Positions 7,291 through 13,347 of a DNA stretch of 14,172 nucleotides are shown one piece after another. The position numbers were made by a program, and so were the translations under genes. This DNA is from 14-2 sp963628035 (GTDB lineage Bacteria; Bacillota; Clostridia; Lachnospirales; Lachnospiraceae). The notes beneath the pieces were generated by a model. That model saw only the letters and a program-made list of their open reading frames with translations. It did not search any database and was not told the DNA's origin. Every line of letters starts with the position of its first letter. The first letter of the stretch is position 1. Location: positions 1 through 14,172 of the forward strand of contig CAVGED010000080.1 in assembly GCA_963628035.1 (NCBI GenBank). Reading direction: 5' to 3'.

Positions 7291-7330
7291 CTGCTCCAGA
7301 ATCACTGTTCCTGCTCCAGAATTACCGTCC
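7291..7330. repeat. 20-bp tandem duplication at the end of the 125-aa gene
   Basis: Positions 7291-7310 and 7311-7330 share 15 of 20 bases, including an identical 12-base block. The unit is not a multiple of three. Read on the minus strand the second copy shifts frame and supplies the present TGA stop; without it the gene would end one codon later as ...LEQR. Confidence 0.6.
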
Positions 7331-7679
7331 CTGCAGCTGTCACCCTTCCTTCCGTGCCAACAGGATGCCGATAGGTAAGAACCGCTTCCACCGACAGCAA
7401 TCCCTTCTCATGATCCGCCTCCAGGATATGGACTGTGACCTGGGAATTGCTGTCAATCTGCTGCAAAAAGCTCTGGAGGAACAGAGCCTTCAATTCCTCG
7501 TCACTCTCCGGCGCAATGTCGCCTCCCTGCTTCACCTGCTCCATCGCAGTCTTCAGCCCACAGGCCAGAGCATCATCCAGTTCCTCCTGACGGATACTGC
7601 GTCCATGCAGCGTATACAGCGTCAGCACCAATATTCCTGTCAGGACACAGGAACAGATTCCAATCACAATATTCTTCAT
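7302..7679 (-). CDS. Membrane-anchored protein of the Tad-like operon
   Basis: A 125-residue protein not recognised as a named family. Residues 4-22 form one hydrophobic segment (IVIGICSCVLTGILVLTLY), then an acidic helical stretch (QEELDDALACGLKTAMEQV) and a predicted beta-rich tail (VTVHILEADHEKGLLSVEAVLTYRHPVG). This outline, an N-terminal helix with a small globular domain outside, fits a minor pilin or TadE-like subunit, but no prepilin cleavage motif is seen. GGAGGAGG precedes the ATG, which starts 4 bases after the previous stop, so translation is probably coupled. A 20-bp duplication covers its stop codon. Confidence 0.7.
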   Translation of the reverse strand: MKNIVIGICSCVLTGILVLTLYTLHGRSIRQEELDDALACGLKTAMEQVKQGGDIAPESDEELKALFLQSFLQQIDSNSQVTVHILEADHEKGLLSVEAVLTYRHPVGTEGRVTAAGTVILEQEQ

Positions 7680-7683
7680 CTGC

Positions 7684-8178
7684 TCACGCCTCCTCCACCG
7701 GAACGGCGATCCTCTGTACTACATATCTGCCATAGGGGCCGGTGACTCTCAGCTTCACCACATAACGCCCGCTCTGTGAGAACATAAGCTCGCCGTTTTG
7801 CCAGTCACCGCCTGCTGTCCTCCCATCCTCACCGACAACGTCCAGAATCTTCACCGAAAATTCTTCTGTTTCCGATGCATACCTCCATGTATCTTCTCCG
7901 TTCTGTCTCACCCGGATGTGGGCCGGAAACTGATATGTCTCTCCGGCCAGATACACTGTATCATCCGCCTCTACCTGCGGCGTCGGCAGCTCCATCAGCC
8001 GCGCAAGACGCTTTCCATTTTCTGAATATGAAATCCGGCTCTCCGCCCGCTCTGCCAGCGCACTCCCCATCGACTTCATATCCAGTCCGCCGATATTGCC
8101 AAACAGGACAGAGAAGCAGAATAAAACCGTCACAGCGCTCATAAGTAACCGGATAAGCTGTAATGTCGCTTGTTTCAT
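7684..8178 (-). CDS. Exported or membrane-anchored protein of the Tad-like operon
   Basis: A 164-residue protein of unknown family. Residues 8-27 are hydrophobic (an uncleaved anchor or signal peptide), followed by a region rich in charged residues. From about residue 75 there are alternating strands (VYLAGETYQFPAHIRVRQNG, FSVKILDV, GRYVVKLRVTGPYGRYVVQRIAVPVEE) that look like an Ig/PKD-like beta sandwich. GGAGGGAGATC gives a good ribosome binding site. It sits 18 bases after the 49-aa gene and 4 bases before the 125-aa gene. Probably an extracytoplasmic component of the apparatus; the exact role cannot be told from sequence. Confidence 0.7.
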   Translation of the reverse strand: MKQATLQLIRLLMSAVTVLFCFSVLFGNIGGLDMKSMGSALAERAESRISYSENGKRLARLMELPTPQVEADDTVYLAGETYQFPAHIRVRQNGEDTWRYASETEEFSVKILDVVGEDGRTAGGDWQNGELMFSQSGRYVVKLRVTGPYGRYVVQRIAVPVEEA

Positions 8179-8196
8179 GATCTCCCTCCTGACTGT

Positions 8197-8346
8197 TCAG
8201 CCGCACAAGGCTTCCGCCATGAGCAGCAGCGCACCGGCCAGCATCCCATTGGTCATAATGTCCACCAGCATGCGCAGTATCCAGATAGCTGCCAGGCCGT
8301 CTATCACGACCCACAGCATGATCTCCAGCATCTCTTTTACTTCCAC
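8197..8346 (-). CDS. 49-aa membrane protein of the Tad-like operon
   Basis: A small gene starting with GTG preceded by GGAGGAG (5 bases away). The product begins MEVKEMLEIMLWVVIDGLAA, continues through a hydrophobic helix (IWILRMLVDIM) and ends in a second hydrophobic stretch (MLAGALLLMAEALCG). One or two membrane passes are possible. Spacing is 14 bases from the 35-aa gene before it and 18 bases to the 164-aa gene after it, as expected of a real operon member. The size resembles Flp-type pilins, but the Flp processing motif (G/xxxxEY) is absent. The ribosome binding site and spacing are the main evidence. Confidence 0.65.
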   Translation of the reverse strand: MEVKEMLEIMLWVVIDGLAAIWILRMLVDIMTNGMLAGALLLMAEALCG

Positions 8347-8360
8347 AAATATCTCCTCCT

Positions 8361-8468
8361 TTAATAGCCGGATATCGCCACCAGAAAATCCCAGAAGCTT
8401 CCCAGCAGAAAGCTGAAAAGCAGCGCTGCGGCCACCGTTTCAAGAATATTTGCTATCATTTTCTCCAA
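8361..8468 (-). CDS. 35-aa membrane peptide of the Tad-like operon
   Basis: A tiny ORF. TTG at 8468 lies 7 bases after GGAGGG (8476-8481) and gives 35 residues; the ATG at 8459 would give 32. The peptide has a short amphipathic start (MEKMIANILETVAAA) and one hydrophobic helix (LLFSFLLGSFWDFLVAISGY). It is followed after 14 bases by the 49-aa gene. No family recognised. Position in a tightly packed operon and the ribosome binding site favour a real gene; it could be a miniature pilin or an assembly cofactor. Confidence 0.55.
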   Translation of the reverse strand: MEKMIANILETVAAALLFSFLLGSFWDFLVAISGY

Positions 8469-8570
8469 ATCATTTCCCTCCGCATCTCTTCTGATTCACG
8501 AATTGCTCCGCTGCCATAGAGTTCAGCCCGCACCATTCGCCCGTAATATATGCGATGGTTGAACCGTTAC

Positions 8571-8906
8571 CTATACAATGATCTTCTCCTTCACCTTCCA
8601 CTGTCGCACCCCAAGAAGCGGTATGCGGTAGAGATACTTAAGGCGCACCAGCGCATACTTATGCTCCGCATACACCGGGCTATCATACACCTCCACCTCA
8701 AGCACATACCCATTCTGCTCCGCTTCCCTGACACACTGGCTGATGATTTCCTCACTGTAATCACTCTCCCCGATCACCACTGACACCTGCTGCATATAAT
8801 TTCCCGCAGCCGTGATATCCACATTTGCTGATATAATAGATACCCCCATGGAAGCGATCAGTATGATCACCGCGAAGGTAAGAACTGTTTTCCAGATTGA
8901 TTCCAT
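8571..8906 (-). CDS. Pilin-like membrane protein of the Tad-like operon
   Basis: A 111-residue protein with an N-terminal hydrophobic helix at 6-27 (KTVLTFAVIILIASMGVSII) followed by a soluble part with a helix (SEEIISQCVREAEQNGY) and strands (VLEVEVYDS, YALVRLKYLYRIPLLG). This is the shape of TadE-like or pseudopilin subunits, although the conserved Glu at position 5 after a cleavage site is not obvious. Start at 8906, preceded by AGGAGGG; the frame is open upstream to 8981 but that overlaps the preceding gene. It starts 8 bases after the preceding stop. Probable pseudopilin or TadE-type subunit (inference). Confidence 0.7.
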   Translation of the reverse strand: MESIWKTVLTFAVIILIASMGVSIISANVDITAAGNYMQQVSVVIGESDYSEEIISQCVREAEQNGYVLEVEVYDSPVYAEHKYALVRLKYLYRIPLLGVRQWKVKEKIIV

Positions 8907-8914
8907 ATGCCCTC

Positions 8915-10243
8915 CTATATCATCGTTGTGATCCTTTGGAAGATCACAAAAATCAGTGCAGCGGCATAACCCATCATGCACACCATAATCGGCACAGTGG
9001 GAATCAGGTAATAAGCAGAGAACATGTCTCCCTTGCGCTTAAGCTTCTGCTGCTCCGCCTCCTCAAGCATACCCAGACTCAATTCCATAAGAAGCCCCAT
9101 CGCCTCCGTCTCTCCGGTCATTCCCGTACTGACCGCATACAGATAGCGCATGGCATTTTCCACCTGCGGGATCTGAAGCTCTGCCAGAAAGGACAGATAT
9201 GCCTCCTGGGACGCCGGATCCTCCTTAAGCGTTCTGCTCATGGCCTTCAATTCCTCCCGCAGCACAGGCGGAGCCTTCTCGATGGATTCCATTATGGAAA
9301 CTGCAACATTTTCGCTTTGCATAAGCAGCAGCACATCAAAGAGCCAGCCGGGGAACGCCCGTTTCACCTCTCTTCTGAGGCTCCATAGCGCCCACATACC
9401 GGATGGATACCGGAACAATGACCGCTTCTCGCAAAGCCTCCTGACACGACAATACCGCTCCTTTACCTTCTGCTCCGGCATAGGTTTCTGATCCGCCAGC
9501 ATATCCTTTCCAAGCTTCCGGTCAAGCCTTGCGTATACTACAAAAAAGAAGACGATCAGCAGCATATTTACGCCCTGCACCAGCGGAAGATTAAGAATCT
9601 TCAGTTCTTCCGGGAACTGACGCAGCATAAATATACAGATCAGGATCAGAAAGGCATACTCGATGGCGACAAGATTCCTGGCCATACATGCGGTCTGCCG
9701 ATATCTAATCAAAGACTTCTCCCAGGACTGCCGCATACATTCCAGCAGCCGGAATTCCCGGCTGCAGCTTCCGCCGCGGCTCTCTGCCTTTTGCAGGAAA
9801 TCATGAAGGGTGCGCACCCGCTCACAGTCATACTTCTCCCGGATGAGCGCAAGCGCTTCCTCCTCCGCCAGTTCCGGATCCTCTGCACGCTCGATCATGC
9901 ACGCCGCACTCGTCAGAAGCTGGCGCATAGCGCCCTTGGGGAAGATATCCCTGGTCGCACGCAGGGCAGTCAGTATCTTCCCGCTATCGGCAAAGGCCTG
10001 AACCATATGGGCCAGATACGCATTGACATCGCGAAAACGCTTCCTCTCACAGCAGCTTCTCCTGTAATTGCGATACAAGCCGGGGGCCTGCAGCAGACAC
10101 AATGCTGTGCCAACCAGCAGGTACCCCACCCGTAGCTGCAAGCCTGTCCCAAACAGCAGGCAAAATGCCAATATCAGCAACACCTCTGTCAGTATTCCTT
10201 TCTTTGATTTATGTAACTTCCAATACTTTATTTTTCTCTCCAT
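8915..10243 (-). CDS. Type II secretion F-type membrane protein with fused TadB-like and TadC-like halves
   Basis: A 442-residue inner-membrane platform protein. N-terminal hydrophobic segments lie at about 18-34 and 38-55. A first F-like cytoplasmic domain spans about 70-185 (AYLAHMVQAFADSGKILTAL, then HDFLQKAESRGGS), followed by membrane segments at about 190-207 and 221-238. A second F domain at about 297-405 has the TadC signature: FPGWLFDVLLLMQSENVAVS, IEKAPPVLREELK and YLYAVSTGMTGETEAMGLL. A final membrane segment lies at about 411-436. Tad loci normally encode TadB and TadC separately (about 300 residues each); here both are shortened into one chain. It would dock with the ATPase encoded just upstream and drive assembly or secretion. 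AGGAG lies 5 bases before the ATG, 18 bases after the ATPase stop. Confidence 0.85.
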   Translation of the reverse strand: MERKIKYWKLHKSKKGILTEVLLILAFCLLFGTGLQLRVGYLLVGTALCLLQAPGLYRNYRRSCCERKRFRDVNAYLAHMVQAFADSGKILTALRATRDIFPKGAMRQLLTSAACMIERAEDPELAEEEALALIREKYDCERVRTLHDFLQKAESRGGSCSREFRLLECMRQSWEKSLIRYRQTACMARNLVAIEYAFLILICIFMLRQFPEELKILNLPLVQGVNMLLIVFFFVVYARLDRKLGKDMLADQKPMPEQKVKERYCRVRRLCEKRSLFRYPSGMWALWSLRREVKRAFPGWLFDVLLLMQSENVAVSIMESIEKAPPVLREELKAMSRTLKEDPASQEAYLSFLAELQIPQVENAMRYLYAVSTGMTGETEAMGLLMELSLGMLEEAEQQKLKRKGDMFSAYYLIPTVPIMVCMMGYAAALIFVIFQRITTMI

Positions 10244-10261
10244 TCTTTCTCCTATCCCCCA

Positions 10262-11329
10262 TCATCCGGTCTTTTGTGCCTCCACCTGCGCATTATGGAA
10301 AATATCCTCCTGCCCGCAGCCCTCCCGGATCCTTCGGCGCAGGAACTCCGGGATCCGCTCTTCATGCAGGATTCCGTCCTCCACCGGCAATACATATCCG
10401 TTTCTCTCATTTTCCCGGAAATAAAAGCAGACCTGCCAGATCCGGTGTACCGTCCGGCCATTCTCCTGCTCCTGTTCCTTTAAAAGTACACCGATCCCCA
10501 CATCGGAATAGACCTGATTCACCAGACGCTCCGCATCCTGGCGGCTCTCCAGCATATTTAAGATCCGGTCCGAGATCCGCCGGGCATCATTCACATGCAG
10601 TGTAGTCATGCAGCTGACGCCGTTAGACCAGCTCTCAAGGAGATAGCGCACCTCCCGCGACCTCGTCTCCGCAATCATGAGCCATTGTGGATTCAAGCGC
10701 AGGGAAACAGCTACAGCCTCCCCGTAATCCTCCTTGGAATGCACCTTCAACTCCACGCAGTCCTTGCCGGGATTGATATCCCCGTAATGCCATTCCCGCA
10801 GATCCTCCACGGTGATCACCTTCTCATGAGGCCGGATAAAGCTGCTGAAGAACTTCGCCGCCTCCGTCTTCCCCTGTCCAGGCTCCCCGCAGAATACGAA
10901 GTTAAAGCCCCCAAGGACACAGTTGACCAGAAGGTGCATGACCCGCTCCTGACAATACCCTGTCTCCAAAGCCTCCCGCACCGTGAAGCGCAGCCTTGGC
11001 AGCGACTTTCGGATGCTCATACTACGCCCGGAAACAGCAAAGGCTTCATGTACAAATGTGATCCGAAGCGTATCCGTCTCCGCACTCAATACCGTATTCG
11101 CCCGGTTAAAAGGCCTGCCCTCATGATTGGCTACCAGCAGGGAGAAGCGCTCAATAAACGCTCCTGTAACCTCCGGATCTTCCACCGGCCTTCGGATAAA
11201 TCCCGCACACTTGATCCACAGCCGTCCGCTGTCCCAGTCAATGTTGGTGATCTCATCCCGGCAGACATACTTCCAGAGTGGTCCAAACTGGCGCTCAGAC
11301 AGACAAAACCCTCTCTTTTCTTCCTCCAT
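10262..11329 (-). CDS. CpaF/TadA-type secretion ATPase
   Basis: The motor of the Tad-like apparatus, a GspE/VirB11-superfamily cytoplasmic ATPase of 355 residues. Visible motifs are Walker A GEPGQGKTE (148-156), the Asp box VITVEDLREW (171-180), a Walker-B-type LNPQWLMIAETRSRE (212-226) and the His box MTTLHVNDA (241-249). The N-terminal domain is short compared with typical CpaF (about 450), so the long N-terminal extension is missing. The ATG at 11329 overlaps the stop of the 57-aa gene (TGATG), implying translational coupling; an adjacent TTG at 11332 is less likely. Together with the fused F protein downstream it defines the operon as Flp/Tad-related. Confidence 0.9.
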   Translation of the reverse strand: MEEEKRGFCLSERQFGPLWKYVCRDEITNIDWDSGRLWIKCAGFIRRPVEDPEVTGAFIERFSLLVANHEGRPFNRANTVLSAETDTLRITFVHEAFAVSGRSMSIRKSLPRLRFTVREALETGYCQERVMHLLVNCVLGGFNFVFCGEPGQGKTEAAKFFSSFIRPHEKVITVEDLREWHYGDINPGKDCVELKVHSKEDYGEAVAVSLRLNPQWLMIAETRSREVRYLLESWSNGVSCMTTLHVNDARRISDRILNMLESRQDAERLVNQVYSDVGIGVLLKEQEQENGRTVHRIWQVCFYFRENERNGYVLPVEDGILHEERIPEFLRRRIREGCGQEDIFHNAQVEAQKTG

Positions 11330-11502
11330 CAATCCATCATCCCCAATGCTTTCTCATATATCGCTGTAAAAATATTTCTGATAAATCCTTCAAAAATCCC
11401 GCCTTCCGACATAAAGTTCTGCATCATCTTTATCATCAGAAATCCTATGACCGCGGCCAATGCCACCGCTACCACGATCGTCACTACATCTTTCGCTTCC
11501 AT
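11329..11502 (-). CDS. 57-aa membrane peptide, first gene of the Tad-like operon
   Basis: Begins MEAKDVVTIVVAVALAAVIG, with one hydrophobic helix at about 6-24, then a short amphipathic tail (GGIFEGFIRNIFTAIYEKAL). AGGAAGG precedes the ATG. The stop codon overlaps the ATPase start. Size and single helix resemble an Flp pilin, but the usual cleavage and Glu-Tyr motif is absent. It could be a pilin acting without processing or a small regulator of the ATPase; no family recognised. Confidence 0.7.
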   Translation of the reverse strand: MEAKDVVTIVVAVALAAVIGFLMIKMMQNFMSEGGIFEGFIRNIFTAIYEKALGMMD

Positions 11503-11625
11503 ATGTACCTATCCTTCCTGTCATTTTACTGTCATTTTGGACGCACTTGTCCCTTGCTTCTAAACTTGTTGGGGAATTCATTTGATTTAAATAGCTCTGT
11601 GTAAACAGAAAATTAAGATATATCC

Positions 11626-11654
11626 ATGATAAACGCTGAATCCGAAAATGTAAA
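11626..11654 (-). promoter_or_regulatory. Probable sigma-A promoter of the Tad-like operon
   Basis: TTTACA (11649-11654), a 17-base spacer and TATCAT (11626-11631). The start would be near 11619, leaving a leader of about 117 bases to the 57-aa gene. It sits just downstream of the amidase terminator, so the operon has its own start. No other good promoter was seen within the locus. Confidence 0.6.
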
Positions 11655-11689
11655 TACCCTTTTTGCGTTTCCTGCATTTTTGTTAAAAA

Positions 11690-11741
11690 TGACAAATTTA
11701 CGGGGATCCCAGACGTCCAAAAACGCCGGAACCCCCGTAAA
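11690..11741 (-). terminator. Intrinsic terminator after the amidase gene
   Basis: A 9-bp stem TTTACGGGG/CCCCGTAAA (11697-11705 with 11733-11741) continues inward through nearly complete pairing, including G-U pairs and one bulge, to a 6-base loop. On the minus strand it is followed by TTTGTCATTTTT. It begins 7 bases after the amidase stop. Confidence 0.85.
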
Positions 11742-11748
11742 ATGGGCT

Positions 11749-12513
11749 TTAAATATTCACAACGAGTGTGTCATACCCCATCTGCCGCAGCCGATTCTGC
11801 AGCAACACTGCCATCTCCAGGGTGGGTTCGATTCCCACGATCACCGCATAGTAGTTTCCCTCTTTCCGTATCTGTACCGTATAGCCCATGTCCTGGAGCT
11901 GCTGCTGTAAGTACTGAGCGTTGGAAAAGTATTGGAACAATCCCACCTGTACGCCAAACCTGCGCTCCGGCTCCACGTTTGCTTCCCGGATTCCCTCCTG
12001 GATGCCTGTGGCAATCGCCTCGGCGATCCGGTCGAAGTTCTCGTCAAAGATCCGGTTGTCCTCGTCGGAATTGATGAACCCCACCTCCACCAGCACAGCC
12101 GGCATCTCGGTTCTTCGAAGCACCACAAGTCCGGGCCGCTCCTCGATCCCAAGATTCGCAAAACCCACAGCCTCCAACTGGCTGTTGATGGAATTCGCGA
12201 TGTCGTTCACCACCTGATTCTCCTGATAGACCAGGGTCTCTACCCCGTGATAAGTATTTGGTGTCGGGCTGGAATTCCGATGCAGGGATACGAAGTAATC
12301 CGCCCCCGTAGCATTGGCCGCCTGGGCTTTCTCAAAGGGCGACTGATAGACGTCCGTAGTCCTGGTATAGTACACCTGAAATCCCCGCTGGCTTAAGATC
12401 TCACCCACAGCCAGCGCAAGCCGCAGCACATCGTCCTTTTCCTTCCTGCCCTCAAAGGTGGCTCCGTTGTCAAATCCGCCATGACCGGCGTCAATTACAA
12501 TACTGGTCGCCAT
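11749..12513 (-). CDS. N-acetylmuramoyl-L-alanine amidase with SPOR domain (CwlC-like)
   Basis: Zinc amidase that cleaves the bond between muramic acid and the stem peptide. The 254 residues begin with an Amidase_3 domain: IDAGHGGFD (zinc His11), Glu25, SLHRNS (zinc His78) and AVLVEVGF (catalytic Glu143). A SPOR peptidoglycan-binding domain follows at about 185-254 (FGVQVGLFQYFSNAQYLQQQ, then YYAVIVG and VLLQNRLRQMG). There is no signal peptide. This layout and length match B. subtilis CwlC (255 aa), which acts in mother-cell lysis. GGAGG lies 5 bases before the ATG, and a sigma-K-like promoter lies just upstream. A sporulation role is inferred; a phage lysin is less likely because no phage genes are nearby. 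Confidence 0.9.
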   Translation of the reverse strand: MATSIVIDAGHGGFDNGATFEGRKEKDDVLRLALAVGEILSQRGFQVYYTRTTDVYQSPFEKAQAANATGADYFVSLHRNSSPTPNTYHGVETLVYQENQVVNDIANSINSQLEAVGFANLGIEERPGLVVLRRTEMPAVLVEVGFINSDEDNRIFDENFDRIAEAIATGIQEGIREANVEPERRFGVQVGLFQYFSNAQYLQQQLQDMGYTVQIRKEGNYYAVIVGIEPTLEMAVLLQNRLRQMGYDTLVVNI

Positions 12514-12538
12514 AGTTCCTCCAATGATTCTGTCCCTC

Positions 12539-12566
12539 TATTCTATGCAGGAAGGGTTCCATTTGT
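12539..12566 (-). promoter_or_regulatory. Possible sigma-K promoter of the amidase gene
   Basis: CATAGAATA (12539-12547) matches the sigma-K -10 pattern CATANNNTA, and an AC (12565-12566) lies 17 bases upstream. The predicted start near 12531 leaves a leader of about 18 bases with the GGAGG site. It would fit a mother-cell amidase. Confidence 0.4.
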
Positions 12567-12576
12567 TACTTCCTGC
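12547..12576 (-). terminator. Hairpin around the VWA stop codon
   Basis: An 8-bp perfect inverted repeat, GCAGGAAG/CTTCCTGC, with a 14-base loop containing the VWA stop codon. It lacks a U-tract, so it is a weak terminator candidate at best, and it overlaps the putative sigma-K promoter of the amidase. Confidence 0.4.
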
Positions 12577-13222
12577 TCTCAAAATCCTCCTGGATCTCCT
12601 TGCTCCAGTCGGCGCTAAGCGGCGCAGAGGCCCTCATTTGACCGACAGTTTTAGATACCGCCTCATACAGCACCCCTGTCCCCTTTTTATCTGCGTGATA
12701 ATTAGCAGCTCTGTCTGCGCCGATCCCGAAGTTCCTCGCAGTCTCAACTGCATCGATGTTTGCACCGATAAACAGGAACTCCCAGCCATATTCCTTTTTC
12801 TGCCTTTCGATCATCTGCTTCACCTGCGCACTGTCATATATATGACTTGCATTTTCCATTCCGTCTGTGGTGATAACGAACATCGTGTGTTCGGGCACAT
12901 CTTCCGGGCGGGCGTACTTATGGATATTACCGATATGGTGAATCGCTCCGCCTATCGCGTCGATTAACGCCGTAGCTCCCCTGGTATAATAATCTCTTTC
13001 CGTCATCTTCGGAACCTTCGAGAGCTTGATCCGATCATGCAGAACTTCGCTGACATTGTCAAACAGCACCGTTGACACATAACACTCGCCGTCCTGTCTC
13101 TTCTGCTTCTCGATCAACGAATTGAAGCCGCCTATCGTGTCACTCTCAAGCCCCGCCATCGAACCGCTGCGATCCAGGATAAATACCAGTTCCGTAATGT
13201 TGTTTTTGATTTTCTCATTCAT
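12566..13222 (-). CDS. VWA (von Willebrand A) domain protein, TerF/TerY-like
   Basis: A 218-residue cytoplasmic protein formed almost entirely of one VWA domain. The metal-binding MIDAS site is complete: DRSGS (17-21), Thr84 in RGATALIDAIG, and Asp120 in VITTDGMEN. Other landmarks are GGFNSLIEKQK, VSTVLFDNVSEVLHD and GWEFLFIGANIDAVETA. Such proteins recur in Firmicutes and resemble the VWA proteins of tellurium-resistance/stress clusters, but their substrate is unknown. Start at 13222: GGAGG lies 8 bases before the ATG, whereas the in-frame TTG at 13237 falls in the ribosome binding site itself. A macro-domain/HTH gene lies upstream, separated by a dense regulatory region. Confidence 0.85.
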   Translation of the reverse strand: MNEKIKNNITELVFILDRSGSMAGLESDTIGGFNSLIEKQKRQDGECYVSTVLFDNVSEVLHDRIKLSKVPKMTERDYYTRGATALIDAIGGAIHHIGNIHKYARPEDVPEHTMFVITTDGMENASHIYDSAQVKQMIERQKKEYGWEFLFIGANIDAVETARNFGIGADRAANYHADKKGTGVLYEAVSKTVGQMRASAPLSADWSKEIQEDFESRK

Positions 13223-13235
13223 TTGCTTTTCCTCC

Positions 13236-13283
13236 AAAAAAATAATGTGATCCTTTGGTTTTTCAACCTTACGATCACATTAT
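13236..13283 (-). terminator. Intrinsic terminator just before the VWA ribosome binding site
   Basis: An 11-bp perfect stem (13273-13283 with 13242-13252), with a smaller GGTT/AACC hairpin in its loop, is followed on the minus strand by six T (13241-13236). The T-run directly touches the GGAGG of the VWA gene. It would stop transcripts coming from the macro/HTH gene. Its 5' arm overlaps a TATAAT box. Confidence 0.8.
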
Positions 13284-13284
13284 A
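13279..13284 (-). promoter_or_regulatory. Perfect TATAAT (-10) box embedded in the terminator arm
   Basis: TATAAT on the minus strand, overlapping five bases of the terminator's 5' arm. No acceptable -35 is found at 16-18 bases upstream (ACCAAT/GACCAA), where a dyad lies instead, suggesting an activator-dependent promoter. Transcripts would start near 13272, just past the 5' arm. Confidence 0.45.
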
Positions 13285-13305
13285 GCTGCTATGGAGTTCT
13301 GATTG

Positions 13306-13322
13306 GTCGCATGGTATGCGAC
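13306..13322. promoter_or_regulatory. Dyad operator candidate, GTCGCAT-GGT-ATGCGAC
   Basis: A perfect 7-bp inverted repeat with a 3-base centre, positioned over and just upstream of the -35 place of the VWA promoter. Suits binding of a dimeric regulator; the partner is unknown. Confidence 0.5.
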
Positions 13323-13347
13323 AAAATAAATCAGTGGTGAGAAATAT

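Noticed and set aside
7961..8443. 160-aa minus-strand ORF overlapping the 164-aa gene and the two micro-genes
   Set aside because: It is out of frame with well-supported genes, has no ribosome binding site and its translation shows no domain pattern; rejected in favour of the small genes with good sites.
8197..11502. spoIIIA-like sporulation operon (ATPase plus small membrane proteins)
   Set aside because: The ATPase has CpaF/TadA features, and the F protein has two full F domains, unlike SpoIIIAB; SpoIIIAE/AG/AH-like genes are absent.
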